NCBI RefSeq assembly: GCF_018966525.1
Contig: NZ_CP076607.1
Span: forward strand, 2,604,001 to 2,668,000
DNA length: 64,000 nt
DNA from: Paenibacillus sophorae
GTDB taxonomy: Bacteria > Bacillota > Bacilli > Paenibacillales > Paenibacillaceae
Direction: 5' to 3'
This document shows, piece after piece, positions 45,176 through 52,874 of the stretch. The stretch's first letter is position 1, and each line of letters opens with the position of its first letter. Made by a program: the position numbers and the translations under genes. The notes beneath the pieces were generated by a model. That model searched no databases, was not told where the DNA came from, and saw only the letters and a program-made list of their open reading frames with translations.

Positions 45176-45738
45176 AATGGCTCCTGAAAAAAAGAGTGCT
45201 GCTGCTGTTATTTCTCGGTTTTACCGCCATATTGTTTCTCAGCACGAACTGGATGTCCTGGTTTTATCCGATTTATTTTAAGGAAGAAATCCGCAAGCAC
45301 AGCTCAACGTATCAGGTTGACCCCTATCTTGTGGCGGCAATCATCCGGGTGGAGACCAACTACAAGACCGGCCGCGAGTCGAAAAAAGGAGCAATCGGAC
45401 TTATGCAGCTGATGCCCGATACCGCAAAGTGGGCGCTTGAACAGGCCAAGCTCCCCGATGTATCGATGAGCCGGCTTAAGAATGAGCCTTCCGCCAATAT
45501 TGAGCTGGGCGCCTGGTATTTGCACACCTTATCCGGGCAGTTCGACGGCAACCGTACAGCGGTCATTGCGGCCTATAATGCCGGACCCGGAATGGTTCAG
45601 CGCTGGCTAGCGGATGGTTCATGGAACGGCAGCGAAGAGGATATCAAAAATATTCCGTTCGGCGAAACCCGCCACTACGTACAGCGTGTCATTTATTACT
45701 ACAATCAATATACGGAGATCTACGGGGGCGTATTTTAG
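45169..45738 (+). CDS. Membrane-anchored lytic transglycosylase (SLT domain)
   Basis: A 189-residue protein: short basic start, one N-terminal transmembrane/signal anchor (~9-28), then an SLT domain (~45-185). The catalytic Glu is in IIRVETNYKTGRESKKGAIG (~59-72), followed by GLMQLMPDTAKWA and YNAGPGMVQRWL (~138-149). This matches YjbJ/SleB-region soluble lytic transglycosylases that cut peptidoglycan between MurNAc and GlcNAc. ATG 45169 lies within the coaE end (7-base overlap). Likely acts outside the membrane, perhaps in sporulation or growth. Confidence 0.9.
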   Translation: MLKWLLKKRVLLLLFLGFTAILFLSTNWMSWFYPIYFKEEIRKHSSTYQVDPYLVAAIIRVETNYKTGRESKKGAIGLMQLMPDTAKWALEQAKLPDVSMSRLKNEPSANIELGAWYLHTLSGQFDGNRTAVIAAYNAGPGMVQRWLADGSWNGSEEDIKNIPFGETRHYVQRVIYYYNQYTEIYGGVF

Positions 45739-45764
45739 CTGTGTATTAAGCGATGCATGAGAAA

Positions 45765-45803
45765 AGAAGTGCCGACCGGCCGCCTGGACCGTTTGGCACT
45801 TCT
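45765..45803 (-). terminator. Terminator of the SASP gene
   Basis: AGAAGTGCC / GGCACTTCT inverted repeat; on the minus strand it is followed by TTTTC. It also lies just past the transglycosylase stop. Confidence 0.8.
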
Positions 45804-45825
45804 TCGGCAAGCTTATGTTGGCAGA

Positions 45826-46056
45826 TTATTGGAATTGACCTGCCAGTTGTTGTTCAGCCAGGGTTACCAGACGTTTCGTAATATAACCCCCGATCGAACC
45901 GTTCTCATAAGAAGTTTTATTGCCTTGATATCCGTCCGGAGAAAGAGTGATACCAAGTTCTTGGGCAACTTCATATTTCAGTTGCTCCAAAGCCGCATTC
46001 GCTCTTGGTACGACAAGGTTATTGGTGCTGGATTGACCATTGCTTGCTTGTGCCAT
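45826..46056 (-). CDS. Alpha/beta-type small acid-soluble spore protein
   Basis: A 76-residue SASP that coats spore DNA and protects it from UV and heat damage. The family core [14 protein letters not shown] (~23-36) contains the GPR protease site (YE-VA), followed by [20 protein letters not shown] (~52-71). GAGGTGAACAG precedes the ATG. Expected forespore sigma-G expression. The C-terminal GQFQ tail and middle loop are slightly longer than in B. subtilis SspA/B. Confidence 0.95.
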   Translation of the reverse strand: MAQASNGQSSTNNLVVPRANAALEQLKYEVAQELGITLSPDGYQGNKTSYENGSIGGYITKRLVTLAEQQLAGQFQ

Positions 46057-46183
46057 TTCTGTTCACCTCCTATCGGTTGGTAACTGTATTATGTGCCGGA
46101 CATGCTACAATCATTACTCACAATCAAAGGTGTTTTCTGGAAAAGGAATACCCATAATCTTAGCAAAAGGAAGTGATCAGATC

Positions 46184-46660
46184 ATGAAATGCCCATACTG
46201 CGACCATACCAACACAAAAGTGCTCGACTCCCGTCCTGCCAATGAAAATAAATCAATACGCCGCAGGAGAGAGTGCGAAAGGTGCAGCCGCCGCTTCACT
46301 ACGTTTGAGATGGTGGAGGAGACTCCGCTGATCGTTATCAAAAAGGATGGAAGCCGTGAGGAGTTCAGCCGGGACAAAATTCTGCGCGGCCTGATCCGCG
46401 CCTGCGAAAAGCGCCCCGTATCCGTGGAACGGCTCGAGATGATCGTCTCCGAGGTCGAAAAATCGCTGCGCGGCATTGCCGTAGCCGAGGTTGAGAGCCA
46501 GCAAATTGGCGAACTTGTGATGGAACAGCTCTATCCGGTGGACGAAGTCGCTTACGTCCGCTTTGCATCTGTGTATCGCCAATTCAAAGACATCAACATG
46601 TTCATGAAGGAACTAAAGGCGCTCCTGTCCAAAAACCCGGCGGAGACGGACGGACTGTAA
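46184..46660 (+). CDS. nrdR: Transcriptional repressor NrdR
   Basis: A 158-residue NrdR, which represses ribonucleotide reductase genes in response to bound ATP/dATP. Zinc ribbon [17 protein letters not shown] ... [12 protein letters not shown] (Cys 3, 6, 31, 34) and the ATP-cone ([19 protein letters not shown], ~48-66) are complete. ATG 46184 follows AGGAAGTGATCAGATC; upstream in-frame ATG codons are rejected because the zinc ribbon must begin the protein. In Bacillus nrdR also lies downstream of coaE. Confidence 0.97.
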   Translation: MKCPYCDHTNTKVLDSRPANENKSIRRRRECERCSRRFTTFEMVEETPLIVIKKDGSREEFSRDKILRGLIRACEKRPVSVERLEMIVSEVEKSLRGIAVAEVESQQIGELVMEQLYPVDEVAYVRFASVYRQFKDINMFMKELKALLSKNPAETDGL

Positions 46661-46681
46661 GCTCAGGCTTATCAGTCCGTC
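46649..46681 (+). terminator. Hairpin at the end of nrdR
   Basis: Perfect GACGGACTG / CAGTCCGTC repeat spanning the stop codon, with no T tail. Possibly a 3' mRNA hairpin rather than a classical terminator. Confidence 0.45.
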
Positions 46682-46744
46682 CCCGCTTATTCCTATTGAT
46701 ACGGTGATCTGATTTTGGTCCCCAAGAATTTTCGAAAAAAACTG

Positions 46745-46773
46745 TTGACATAGATCTCGTAATTTTATATGAT
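46745..46773 (+). promoter_or_regulatory. Sigma-A promoter for the tRNA pair
   Basis: Consensus TTGACA (46745-46750), 17-base spacer and TATGAT (46768-46773), giving a ~70-base leader before tRNA-Ala. Confidence 0.8.
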
Positions 46774-46849
46774 ATAGAAGTCGGCTGCGGGACATCATGA
46801 TGCGGAAGACACAAGAAATAAGCCGATTTATACATATCGGATATAATAC

Positions 46850-46925
46850 GGGGCCTTAGCTCAGCTGGGAGAGCGCATCGCTGGCAGCGATGAGGTCAGG
46901 GGTTCGATCCCCCTAGGCTCCACCA
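46850..46925 (+). tRNA. tRNA-Ala (GGC), CCA encoded
   Basis: Complete cloverleaf: acceptor GGGGCCT/AGGCTCC, D arm GCTC...GAGC, anticodon arm CATCG-CTGGCAG-CGATG with anticodon GGC, T arm CAGGG-TTCGATC-CCCCT region, then A and encoded CCA. Degenerate copies of its 3' part recur downstream (51101, 56478 and ~60025). Confidence 0.97.
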
Positions 46926-46931
46926 TAATAT

Positions 46932-47004
<73 letters not shown>

Positions 47005-47012
47005 TACAGAAA

Positions 47013-47038
47013 GAACGGCAGAGATGCCGTTTTTTTTT
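47013..47038 (+). terminator. Terminator of the tRNA operon
   Basis: GAACGGCA-GAGA-TGCCGTT followed by eight or more T. Confidence 0.9.
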
Positions 47039-47145
47039 ATTTTGGTTTCAATCGGAGGTAAATTGCGGGTTGAAATGACGTACCATGCAGGAAGGAGCTG
47101 TGCTCAAACACGGATCCCGTAGCAATAGTTGCTTTTAAGGCGCAA
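47038..47145 (+). repeat. Diverged ~100-base repeat, copy A
   Basis: Begins TTGGTTTCAATCG and ends GCTTTTAAGG; related in order and spacing to copy B at 50239-50338. Contains a CTGTG...CACGG hairpin. It directly follows the tRNA terminator. Confidence 0.55.
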
Positions 47146-47279
47146 GCATTGTGAAGAAAAGCCTCACTCCAAAGAGTGAAGATTTTCTTCATTTACATGG
47201 TCGCGGGATCTCAACCGGATAGGTTCGCCCGCGTGCAGGGACAGTGAGTACGGCGTCTCATTCTAATACCGCGATCTTG

Positions 47280-47960
47280 TTAGGATTTTTGCTTGTTCAA
47301 CTTTAACGCGTGCCAAGCCACCGACATCAGCCATGCACAATATGCTGCCATTAGAAGCCGATTGGGCCATCCGATTAACACGTTCGGACCGAATTTACCT
47401 CCGCTTTGCAGAAGCGTAACGGCTAAAGTCAATAGCATCAACAGTAAGCATATCCAAATCAGGTTGGACATCCATAGAAGCGATCGCCTTGCCGGGGACC
47501 AAGATTGCTCGCGAATCAAACTCCGGCTAATGAGTATAGCAGCAATTGTAAGGCCGGGGTTGCCGACCATAGACGCTAAACCATGAAGATTACCATGTGT
47601 TGTCAAGGTATCTTTGCTTGCCGTTATGGGATCAATGTTAAAGAATGCTGCACAGGCAATAGCGGCGGCACTAATCAACAGTAAAGTCAGACCGATATAA
47701 CCACCAGTAGTCCTTATTTGCGACCGGATCGCAATGAATAGGGCGGCACAGCTAATCGATAAGGAAAGAAACGCGATACTCATGACCCAGCCATTACTCC
47801 CAATCGCATACTCGCTAACCATACGCCACGAAGGATCAAACTCCGGTTTGATGACGTGCAGAGCGACAAGTAATATCAGGAACAAGACGGCTGCCGCCCA
47901 TGAAAAACGCGCAGCGGTTTGTGAGATCGGCGTTACAGGCTTAGTTGTAACAGTTTGCAT
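47280..47960 (-). CDS. DUF998 family membrane protein (first of two)
   Basis: A 226-residue protein with about six hydrophobic segments. The family pattern is visible: HVIKPEFDPSWRMVSEYAIG after TM1 (~35-54), FNIDPI in the TM4 loop and THGNLHGLASMVG (~130-142). DUF998 proteins have no firm function. GGGGGTTTATAC precedes the ATG on the minus strand. It is the last of three leftward genes (DUF998, DUF1801, DUF998), all facing away from a MarR regulator. Confidence 0.85.
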   Translation of the reverse strand: MQTVTTKPVTPISQTAARFSWAAAVLFLILLVALHVIKPEFDPSWRMVSEYAIGSNGWVMSIAFLSLSISCAALFIAIRSQIRTTGGYIGLTLLLISAAAIACAAFFNIDPITASKDTLTTHGNLHGLASMVGNPGLTIAAILISRSLIREQSWSPARRSLLWMSNLIWICLLLMLLTLAVTLLQSGGKFGPNVLIGWPNRLLMAAYCAWLMSVAWHALKLNKQKS

Positions 47961-47994
47961 GTATAAACCCCCTTATTTCGAAAAAAAGAATGGT

Positions 47995-48336
47995 TTACAA
48001 GGTACTGGATGCTTGCTTTAAAAGCTTTGTCAACAGTTCATAATCAACCGTCTGGCCATCACGGATTTTGATTGTCTTTCTTTCGGAAGGGCCTTCAAAC
48101 AAACCTTCTGGCAATTTGAGATTTGAGGCGTTAAAGATCGTAAAACTTACTGTTTCCTTTGCCGTCGTGATCACAGCTGCATACTTGCCGTTCTTCAAAA
48201 AATGAGGTTTGCGGTATTGGATCCGCTCCTCTACATCGGGAATCGAATCGTGTACAATCTGTCGAAGCTGGTTGCCAACAATCGCTTGCCACGGTTGATT
48301 TACATTGTTAATAAAGTTGGTGACTTCTTGGTTCAT
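47995..48336 (-). CDS. DUF1801 (YdhG/YjhG-like) small protein
   Basis: A 113-residue protein of the DUF1801/YdhG type: VNQPWQAIVGNQLRQIVHDSIPDVEERIQYRKPHFLKNGK (quoted in parts: WQAIVGNQLR, PDVEERIQY, KPHFLKNGKY). The segments I-x-Y-x-K-P and the late F-x-x-x-N-L-x-L are family signs; the biochemical role is unknown. ATG 48336 (MNQEVTNFINN) has GAAAGAGGAGATTCC before it; a 34-residue in-frame extension upstream has none. Sits between two DUF998 genes. Confidence 0.82.
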   Translation of the reverse strand: MNQEVTNFINNVNQPWQAIVGNQLRQIVHDSIPDVEERIQYRKPHFLKNGKYAAVITTAKETVSFTIFNASNLKLPEGLFEGPSERKTIKIRDGQTVDYELLTKLLKQASSTL

Positions 48337-48441
48337 GGAATCTCCTCTTTCGTTGAAATTTGATTTAGCGAGTAAAGTACGTTTTAAAGTCGGTGCAAGG
48401 ACTTTCATGGATACGTTGTTGTTCAGATCTTTAAGCATGAA

Positions 48442-49104
48442 TTAGTTTGTCGATTCCTTGTTACCTAGTAGACGAAGTGTTAGGAGCACGATCCAGAGGC
48501 ACCCTACAGCCATAGAAATCCGTTCAAAGAGACCGCTTGGCGCACTGGGCATCACATTGGAGAAGTCCAAGGCAACAAAAATGCTGCATAGGACAAAAGA
48601 AGCGAAAACGACGAGTGCCGAGAGAATAGAATAAACTCTCCATCTTATCCAATCAGAGCCTTCCTTGAATTTACTTGACAGGACAAGGCAAACGGCAATT
48701 AATGAACCAAATACCAGTGCTCCTCCAATATCGTGAATTTGGCCTGATACGCTGCGGCTAGCAGGTAAACCGGGAGGCCAATTCAGCCCAGGGTCTATGG
48801 GGAACAAGGCAGCTATAAGCAATCCTAATCCGAACGTACCCATAAAAATGGAGCCCCACACCGCGCTTCTGCCTGACTCAAGAGTTAGTTTTAGCACGAT
48901 GGCAAAAACTATAATCAACGTTCCGGAGAGAAGCAAATTCCATGTCCCAAGCCAGCCTCGCTCGCCCAGACTCTGATGGCTGATCCAATGGCGTATTGGA
49001 TTAAATTCTGATCTCGTTAATGCGTCAACGGTAGCAACAACATTCAGGGAAATCGGGACGATAATCCCTAACTTCAACAATCTTTTTTTCCATAAGGTAG
49101 ACAT
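48442..49104 (-). CDS. DUF998 family membrane protein (second of two)
   Basis: A 220-residue polytopic protein with about six hydrophobic segments, distant from the copy at 47280. It has RSEFNPIRHWISHQSLGERG after TM1 (~31-50), FPIDPGLNWPPG (~100-111) and IHDIGGALVFG. The conserved F-x-P, S-H/Y, D-P and H-x-x-x-x positions are shared with its neighbour. GATGTGACCAGATGT precedes the ATG. First of the leftward trio and divergent from the MarR gene. Confidence 0.83.
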   Translation of the reverse strand: MSTLWKKRLLKLGIIVPISLNVVATVDALTRSEFNPIRHWISHQSLGERGWLGTWNLLLSGTLIIVFAIVLKLTLESGRSAVWGSIFMGTFGLGLLIAALFPIDPGLNWPPGLPASRSVSGQIHDIGGALVFGSLIAVCLVLSSKFKEGSDWIRWRVYSILSALVVFASFVLCSIFVALDFSNVMPSAPSGLFERISMAVGCLWIVLLTLRLLGNKESTN

Positions 49105-49416
49105 CTGGTCACATCTCCATTATTTAAGTAAATATCGGCAACCCTGAAGCGGACATCAGGTACTGAAAAGAGCATTCGCTCTTTTTGCTGCATGCCTCCT
49201 TTTGCAAATTGAAATTAACAATCTGGAAACGTCAGGAGCAATAGTATAAACTTGATAGGTGAATATCCCTTAGGAAGCTCATTTACCAGATATTCATTGC
49301 GTGTACCAACACTCTCTTGTGTTTGAATTTTCTATTGGATTTGATGTGTTATAATCGTATCATATATCTTATCTTATTAAACTAAGATAAATAAATCATA
49401 TTCGGAGCTGGTATTT
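49105..49416. other. Divergent control region between the DUF998 gene and marR
   Basis: 312 AT-rich bases. Holds a TATAAT box (49350-49355) and the palindrome at 49369-49390 ahead of the MarR gene. Part of the leftward trio's promoter should also lie here, but I cannot assign it. Confidence 0.5.
49369..49390. promoter_or_regulatory. Palindromic operator candidate for the MarR regulator
   Basis: TTATCTTA-TTAAAC-TAAGATAA, perfect 8-base arms around a 6-base spacer, immediately downstream of a TATAAT box and 27 bases before the marR start. Confidence 0.6.
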
Positions 49417-49875
49417 ATGTCAAGCAAACTTTCTGCCCTAACCCCAATTCAAATGGAGCTTCTTGCAGCTTTACGCCAAAACAGCACAAATACCATACTG
49501 TTTCACACATCCATTGCGGAATCGTACGGTCTTAACGCTACAGATCATAAATGTTTGGATCACATTATCCGAAACGGCCCTCTCACGGCAGGACAAATTA
49601 CAGAGTATACTGGGTTGACAACTGGTGCTGTGACCGGAATAATCAATCGGCTGGAGAAATCTGGATATGTGAGGCGGGAGAAGGACCCGGAGGATAAAAG
49701 AAAAGTCCTTGTTCACAAAGTTCCATCAAAATTACAACATATTGACGCCAAATTTGAATCGGCCTTGGACGATACAATTCAAATTTTATGCAAATATTCG
49801 GATGAAGAATTATCCATCATCTTGGATTTTATCAATCGGTGCAATACTATGATACAATCCCATATGGCAAAGTAA
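49417..49875 (+). CDS. MarR family transcriptional regulator
   Basis: A 152-residue winged-helix regulator: helix 1 with PIQMELLAALRQ, HTH LTAGQITEYTGLTTGAVTGI (~59-78), wing with REKDPEDKRKVLVH (~90-103) including the conserved D-x-R/K block, and a C-terminal dimer helix. ATG 49417 follows GGAGCTGGTATTT. It probably binds the palindrome in its own promoter and may control the divergent DUF998-DUF1801-DUF998 trio. Ligand unknown. Confidence 0.9.
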   Translation: MSSKLSALTPIQMELLAALRQNSTNTILFHTSIAESYGLNATDHKCLDHIIRNGPLTAGQITEYTGLTTGAVTGIINRLEKSGYVRREKDPEDKRKVLVHKVPSKLQHIDAKFESALDDTIQILCKYSDEELSIILDFINRCNTMIQSHMAK

Positions 49876-49917
49876 AATAATCTTGTCAATACAGCGGTGT
49901 AGTTAAATATTGCTGTA

Positions 49918-49962
49918 GAGCCACCCTTTTTTTATTTAGAAAGCCATTAAAATTGGTGGCTC
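49918..49962 (+). terminator. Hairpin after marR
   Basis: GAGCCACC ... GGTGGCTC with a 29-base loop and an internal T7 run; a weak terminator candidate. Confidence 0.4.
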
Positions 49963-50056
49963 AGTATTGATAGAGTGCATACATGTTATCCATGATGTTT
50001 GACACGTTAACATATTCGCTAAATCCTTTCTCTATCACAAAAGAAAAGTCTTCCTT

Positions 50057-50220
50057 CATTAGCAACATATCTGATTAGCCGAGGAATGGATTATTTGGCA
50101 GGCAAAGGGATGGACGAATCCCATCTTCAACTCCGGGCGAACAATGAGAATGCACTGAAAATATATAAGAAGCTCGGGTATAAGGTAACAAAAAGCGAAA
50201 ATATTATAATGGAACACTAA
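50057..50220 (+). pseudogene. GNAT acetyltransferase 3' remnant
   Basis: In the frame ending TAA at 50220 the translation includes TYLISRGMDYLAGKGMDE, HLQLRANNENALKIYKKLG and a tail ending IIMEH. This is the C-terminal half of a GNAT fold (the G-x-x-L/I, N-x-x-A-x-x-x-Y-x-K-L-G acetyl-CoA helix). No start codon context and no upstream two-thirds of the gene are present. The remainder of the 49963-50056 gap shows nothing related. A clear decayed gene fragment. Confidence 0.75.
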
Positions 50221-50238
50221 GGAGATAGGTGGCTTTTT

Positions 50239-50338
50239 CTTGGTTTCAATCGTGGTGTATTTTGGGTAGAAATGAAGCACATTGCAAAGAGAGCCGTGCG
50301 TCGGGCACGACTCCTTAATGAATAGCCGCTTTTAAGGG
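50239..50338 (+). repeat. Diverged ~100-base repeat, copy B
   Basis: Begins TTGGTTTCAATCG and ends GCTTTTAAGG like copy A (47038). The central hairpin is GCCGTGC-GTCG-GGCACGAC, in the same place as the copy A hairpin. A shared CAGGGACAGT is found further on (50409) as in copy A (47237). The 50339-50477 stretch beyond holds no gene. Confidence 0.55.
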
Positions 50339-50477
50339 CGGTCTATTTCTTTTTGAGGTATTTCGGCAAATTAATAATGATCATGCATGCCGACCAAGAG
50401 TATCAGGGACAGTATGACCAGTTATTGTGATTGGATAGCGCTCTAGTTTGTGGATTATTGACTTGAAAAGCGCTGGC

Positions 50478-50842
50478 CTAGCTATGTTCCGCGATCTGCA
50501 CCTCGAAGCCGTCGGGGTCCAGTATATAAAAGAAACGCAGGCTTGGATTCGGCGTGATCGGTCCGCGCGCTACCGGGATGCCCTTGCTTTTCAAATTCTC
50601 TATTGCCTCATCCAGCGACTCCACGTCGAAACCAACGGAAACGCCGCATTCCGGCTTCAGGGTCGGGTCGTTTCCCTGAATAAGCTCGATCTTGGGCTGC
50701 CCCTCCGTGCCTAACATGACAATCTGTCTTCCTTGCTCTCAAATCTGCGGTCAATCGGAAGCCCCAGAATCCTGTGATAAAAATTAAGGGAAGCCTCCAG
50801 ATCGCGCACCCTGAGCGTAATCCAATTCAGACTCAATTTCAT
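50478..50842 (-). pseudogene. VOC (glyoxalase/bleomycin-resistance-like) gene split by a frameshift
   Basis: From ATG 50842 (MKLSLNWITLRVRDLEASLN) the first frame reads the beta-alpha-beta half of a VOC protein up to about 50712. The second half continues in another frame as RQIVMLGTEGQPKIELIQ to ILDPDGFEVQIAEHS at 50478. One base is missing within the AAGGAAGAC run near 50712-50716. Joined, the protein is ~121 residues, normal for the family. GAAGGAGATTTTAAAATC precedes the start. Either a pseudogene or a sequencing error; metal-ligand positions (His/Glu) are not complete enough to propose a substrate. Confidence 0.8.
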
Positions 50843-51100
50843 GATTTTAAAATCTCCTTCTGTGAATTTTCTATTTTGATCATTATACGCCACTTTGTAC
50901 TGAAACAGGGAAGGGGGAATCATGGGTGGTTATATCAGAGTGAAAGTCCCATAGGGGTTTGGCAAGCTACCTACCCATGCTAAGAGCTAGGGAGTCGGTC
51001 CATCGTAGGACAGGGTTATCTTATTGAAAAGGAAGCAGTTGAAAATCAATCATTGCTCCGTGAGGTGAAAGTATAGGGCAGTGCCCCAGACCACCGTGTC

Positions 51101-51153
51101 AGAGCGTATCGCTGGCAGCGATGAGGTCAGGGGTTCGATCCTCCTAGGCTCCA
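51101..51153 (+). repeat. tRNA-Ala 3' fragment (copy 2)
   Basis: 53 bases match positions ~21-73 of the intact tRNA-Ala (46850) at 51 of 53 sites, from the end of the D arm through the discriminator A. The 5' acceptor strand and D stem are absent and CCA is not present. Same orientation as the parent. Confidence 0.9.
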
Positions 51154-51165
51154 TACGAAAAAAAC

Positions 51166-51196
51166 CGCTGAACACTTAGGAGCTCAGCGATTTTTT
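51166..51196 (+). terminator. Terminator after the tRNA-Ala fragment
   Basis: CGCTGA ... TCAGCG stem followed by ATTTTTT, 13 bases after the fragment. Confidence 0.75.
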
Positions 51197-51281
51197 ATTG
51201 TTCGTAAGCATAAACTTTTCCGGGAGATTAGCTGACCGCCCTTGCAAGCCTTCTATTGCTTAAGTCGGTACACATTTGTAT

Positions 51282-51461
51282 TTATTGTTCGATCAAGTTC
51301 CTAACAGAGACCGTTTGCTCATTTTCCGGCTGATTCAATGGATAGATTCTGGCCATGCCGGTATTTTCATCCACATTCTGGATATAGATTTGCGTCCCAT
51401 CATAGGTTACATTTGCCATAATCGGCGAAGCGGCGATCTCTTGGGCTCTTTGTGTATTCAT
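51282..51461 (-). CDS. sspH: H-type small acid-soluble spore protein
   Basis: A 59-residue protein starting MNTQRAQEIAASPIMANV and containing GTQIYIQNVDENTGMARIYP, the signature of the minor SASP SspH. It occurs in the spore core. ATG 51461 follows TGGAGGAGGGTAAAGCA; an in-frame ATG six codons upstream falls in the Shine-Dalgarno site. Single gene, divergent from the SLH protein; sigma-G expression is expected from the family. Confidence 0.93.
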   Translation of the reverse strand: MNTQRAQEIAASPIMANVTYDGTQIYIQNVDENTGMARIYPLNQPENEQTVSVRNLIEQ

Positions 51462-51624
51462 TGCTTTACCCTCCTCCATATTTTGGATAACAATGATTAA
51501 TGTCCCACTAAAATGAAGGCATTATGCATAAAAGTTCCGGCTAGCAGATATTTCCGTTAGAGATAATCTTATGATTCTGCTATTCTAAGGGACGGAATAT
51601 AGAAACATTAGGAGGACATCCCAG

Positions 51625-52683
51625 ATGAGACCGAAGTTACACCGCATTGCCATTTTTCTGCTTTTACCCTTGTTCCTGATTCTTACGAGCTTTCCCCTAT
51701 CAGCCCACGCAGCTGAAACCGATCTGCTGGACAAGTATTATCCTTCCGACATTGAAGGGCACTGGGCAAATGACACGCTTGATAATTTCGTCAATGCAGG
51801 CTTGCTAAGCGGCTATGCCGACGCGGATGGTACGATCAATATTAAGCCGAACAATAACATTACCCGCGCCGAATTCGTAACGATTCTTGTTGGTGCGGCG
51901 GGTCTGACCACTAGCCAGCCAGGTAAAACCTTCACGGACGTCAAGGCTGGAAAATGGTACGCCGATCCGATCCGGATCGCCAGCTCGCTCGGTATTGTCG
52001 GCGGCATTTCCAATACGGAATTCGGTCCTGACCGGCCGATCACACGAGGCGAGATCGCCGTTATGGTCGTGAACGCTTTTTCATCATCCGTAAAGTTCGA
52101 CGGACAACCCAAAACCTTCACGGATGTTCCGCAATATTACGCAAAGCCTGCCATTCAAAAAGCTAGCCAAGTCGGCATTGTGGCCGGGATGACCGAGACC
52201 GAATTCAAGCCGTTTGGCCGCGCTACCCGCGCTCAAGCGGTTGTCATGCTGGAACGCTCCCTGAAGCTGCAGCAGGGGAACCTGCCGCTTGAACAGGATT
52301 TGATTGATCTTGCCGTGAAAGCAGACAAAGAAGAAACACAGCTAATGGTAGACAAGAAGTATGCTGACCTCGAGCGGAGTTTTCTTAAGTATTACACAGG
52401 CTATCAGTTCGCTTACAGTATGTCTTCCTTGGCGGAGATCAATGAAATGGCTGCCATGGGCGGAACGTTAGACATTAAAGTCGTGAAAGCCCCGACCTTC
52501 CGCGTTACAGAGCGTTCTGACCGTCTTGCGGTATTGGATTCGGTATACGGTGAAGTGGAAATGAAAATTTCGAACGGCGCTAATACCTACGAAGACACCA
52601 TCAAGACGGACGGCCAATACCTGATGAAGAAAATGCCGGATAACACTTGGAAAATCTACGCCATACTCACGGGCGAAAAATAG
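51625..52683 (+). CDS. S-layer-homology (SLH) domain protein, exported
   Basis: A 352-residue exported protein. Signal peptide ~1-30 (basic start, hydrophobic core, SAHAAET cut region). Three SLH repeats follow: ~38-95 (IEGHWANDTLDNFVNAGLLSG), ~98-155 (DVKAGKWYADPIRIASSLGI) and ~160-215 (DVPQYYAKPAIQKASQVGIV). SLH triplets bind pyruvylated secondary wall polymer. The C-terminal ~130 residues (240-352) form an NTF2/DUF-like domain with strand-rich ERSDRLAVLDSVYGEVEMK. TTAGGAGGACATCCCAG precedes the ATG. The glycan pyruvyl transferase gene at 5572 fits such anchoring in principle. Confidence 0.9.
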   Translation: MRPKLHRIAIFLLLPLFLILTSFPLSAHAAETDLLDKYYPSDIEGHWANDTLDNFVNAGLLSGYADADGTINIKPNNNITRAEFVTILVGAAGLTTSQPGKTFTDVKAGKWYADPIRIASSLGIVGGISNTEFGPDRPITRGEIAVMVVNAFSSSVKFDGQPKTFTDVPQYYAKPAIQKASQVGIVAGMTETEFKPFGRATRAQAVVMLERSLKLQQGNLPLEQDLIDLAVKADKEETQLMVDKKYADLERSFLKYYTGYQFAYSMSSLAEINEMAAMGGTLDIKVVKAPTFRVTERSDRLAVLDSVYGEVEMKISNGANTYEDTIKTDGQYLMKKMPDNTWKIYAILTGEK

Positions 52684-52686
52684 GCA

Positions 52687-52721
52687 AAAAACGGGGATTT
52701 CATGGGAATCTCCGTTTTTTT
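52687..52721 (+). terminator. Terminator after the SLH gene
   Basis: AAACGGGGATT / AATCTCCGTTT hairpin followed by TTTTTTT. Confidence 0.85.
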
Positions 52722-52874
52722 GTTTCTTCGATATGTGAAAAAAGTAAATTCATAAAAGAAGAATAAAGAGTACAATACAAGAAAAGTGTTTGCCGAAAGA
52801 GCATCAGGAACCTGCACAGGATAGCAAATAAACGGTCTGTTTGAAATGTAAACTGGTTACGGGAGTTAAGTCCT

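Larger units (their letters stand above)
50843..51281. other. Gap with intron-like RNA segment and tRNA-Ala fragment
   Basis: About 440 bases. 50930-51090 reads like a structured RNA, with GAGTGAAAGTCCCAT and GAGGTGAAAGTATAGGG segments reminiscent of group II intron domain I. It is followed by the tRNA-Ala fragment (51101-51153) and a terminator (51166-51196). No coding region seen. Confidence 0.45.
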
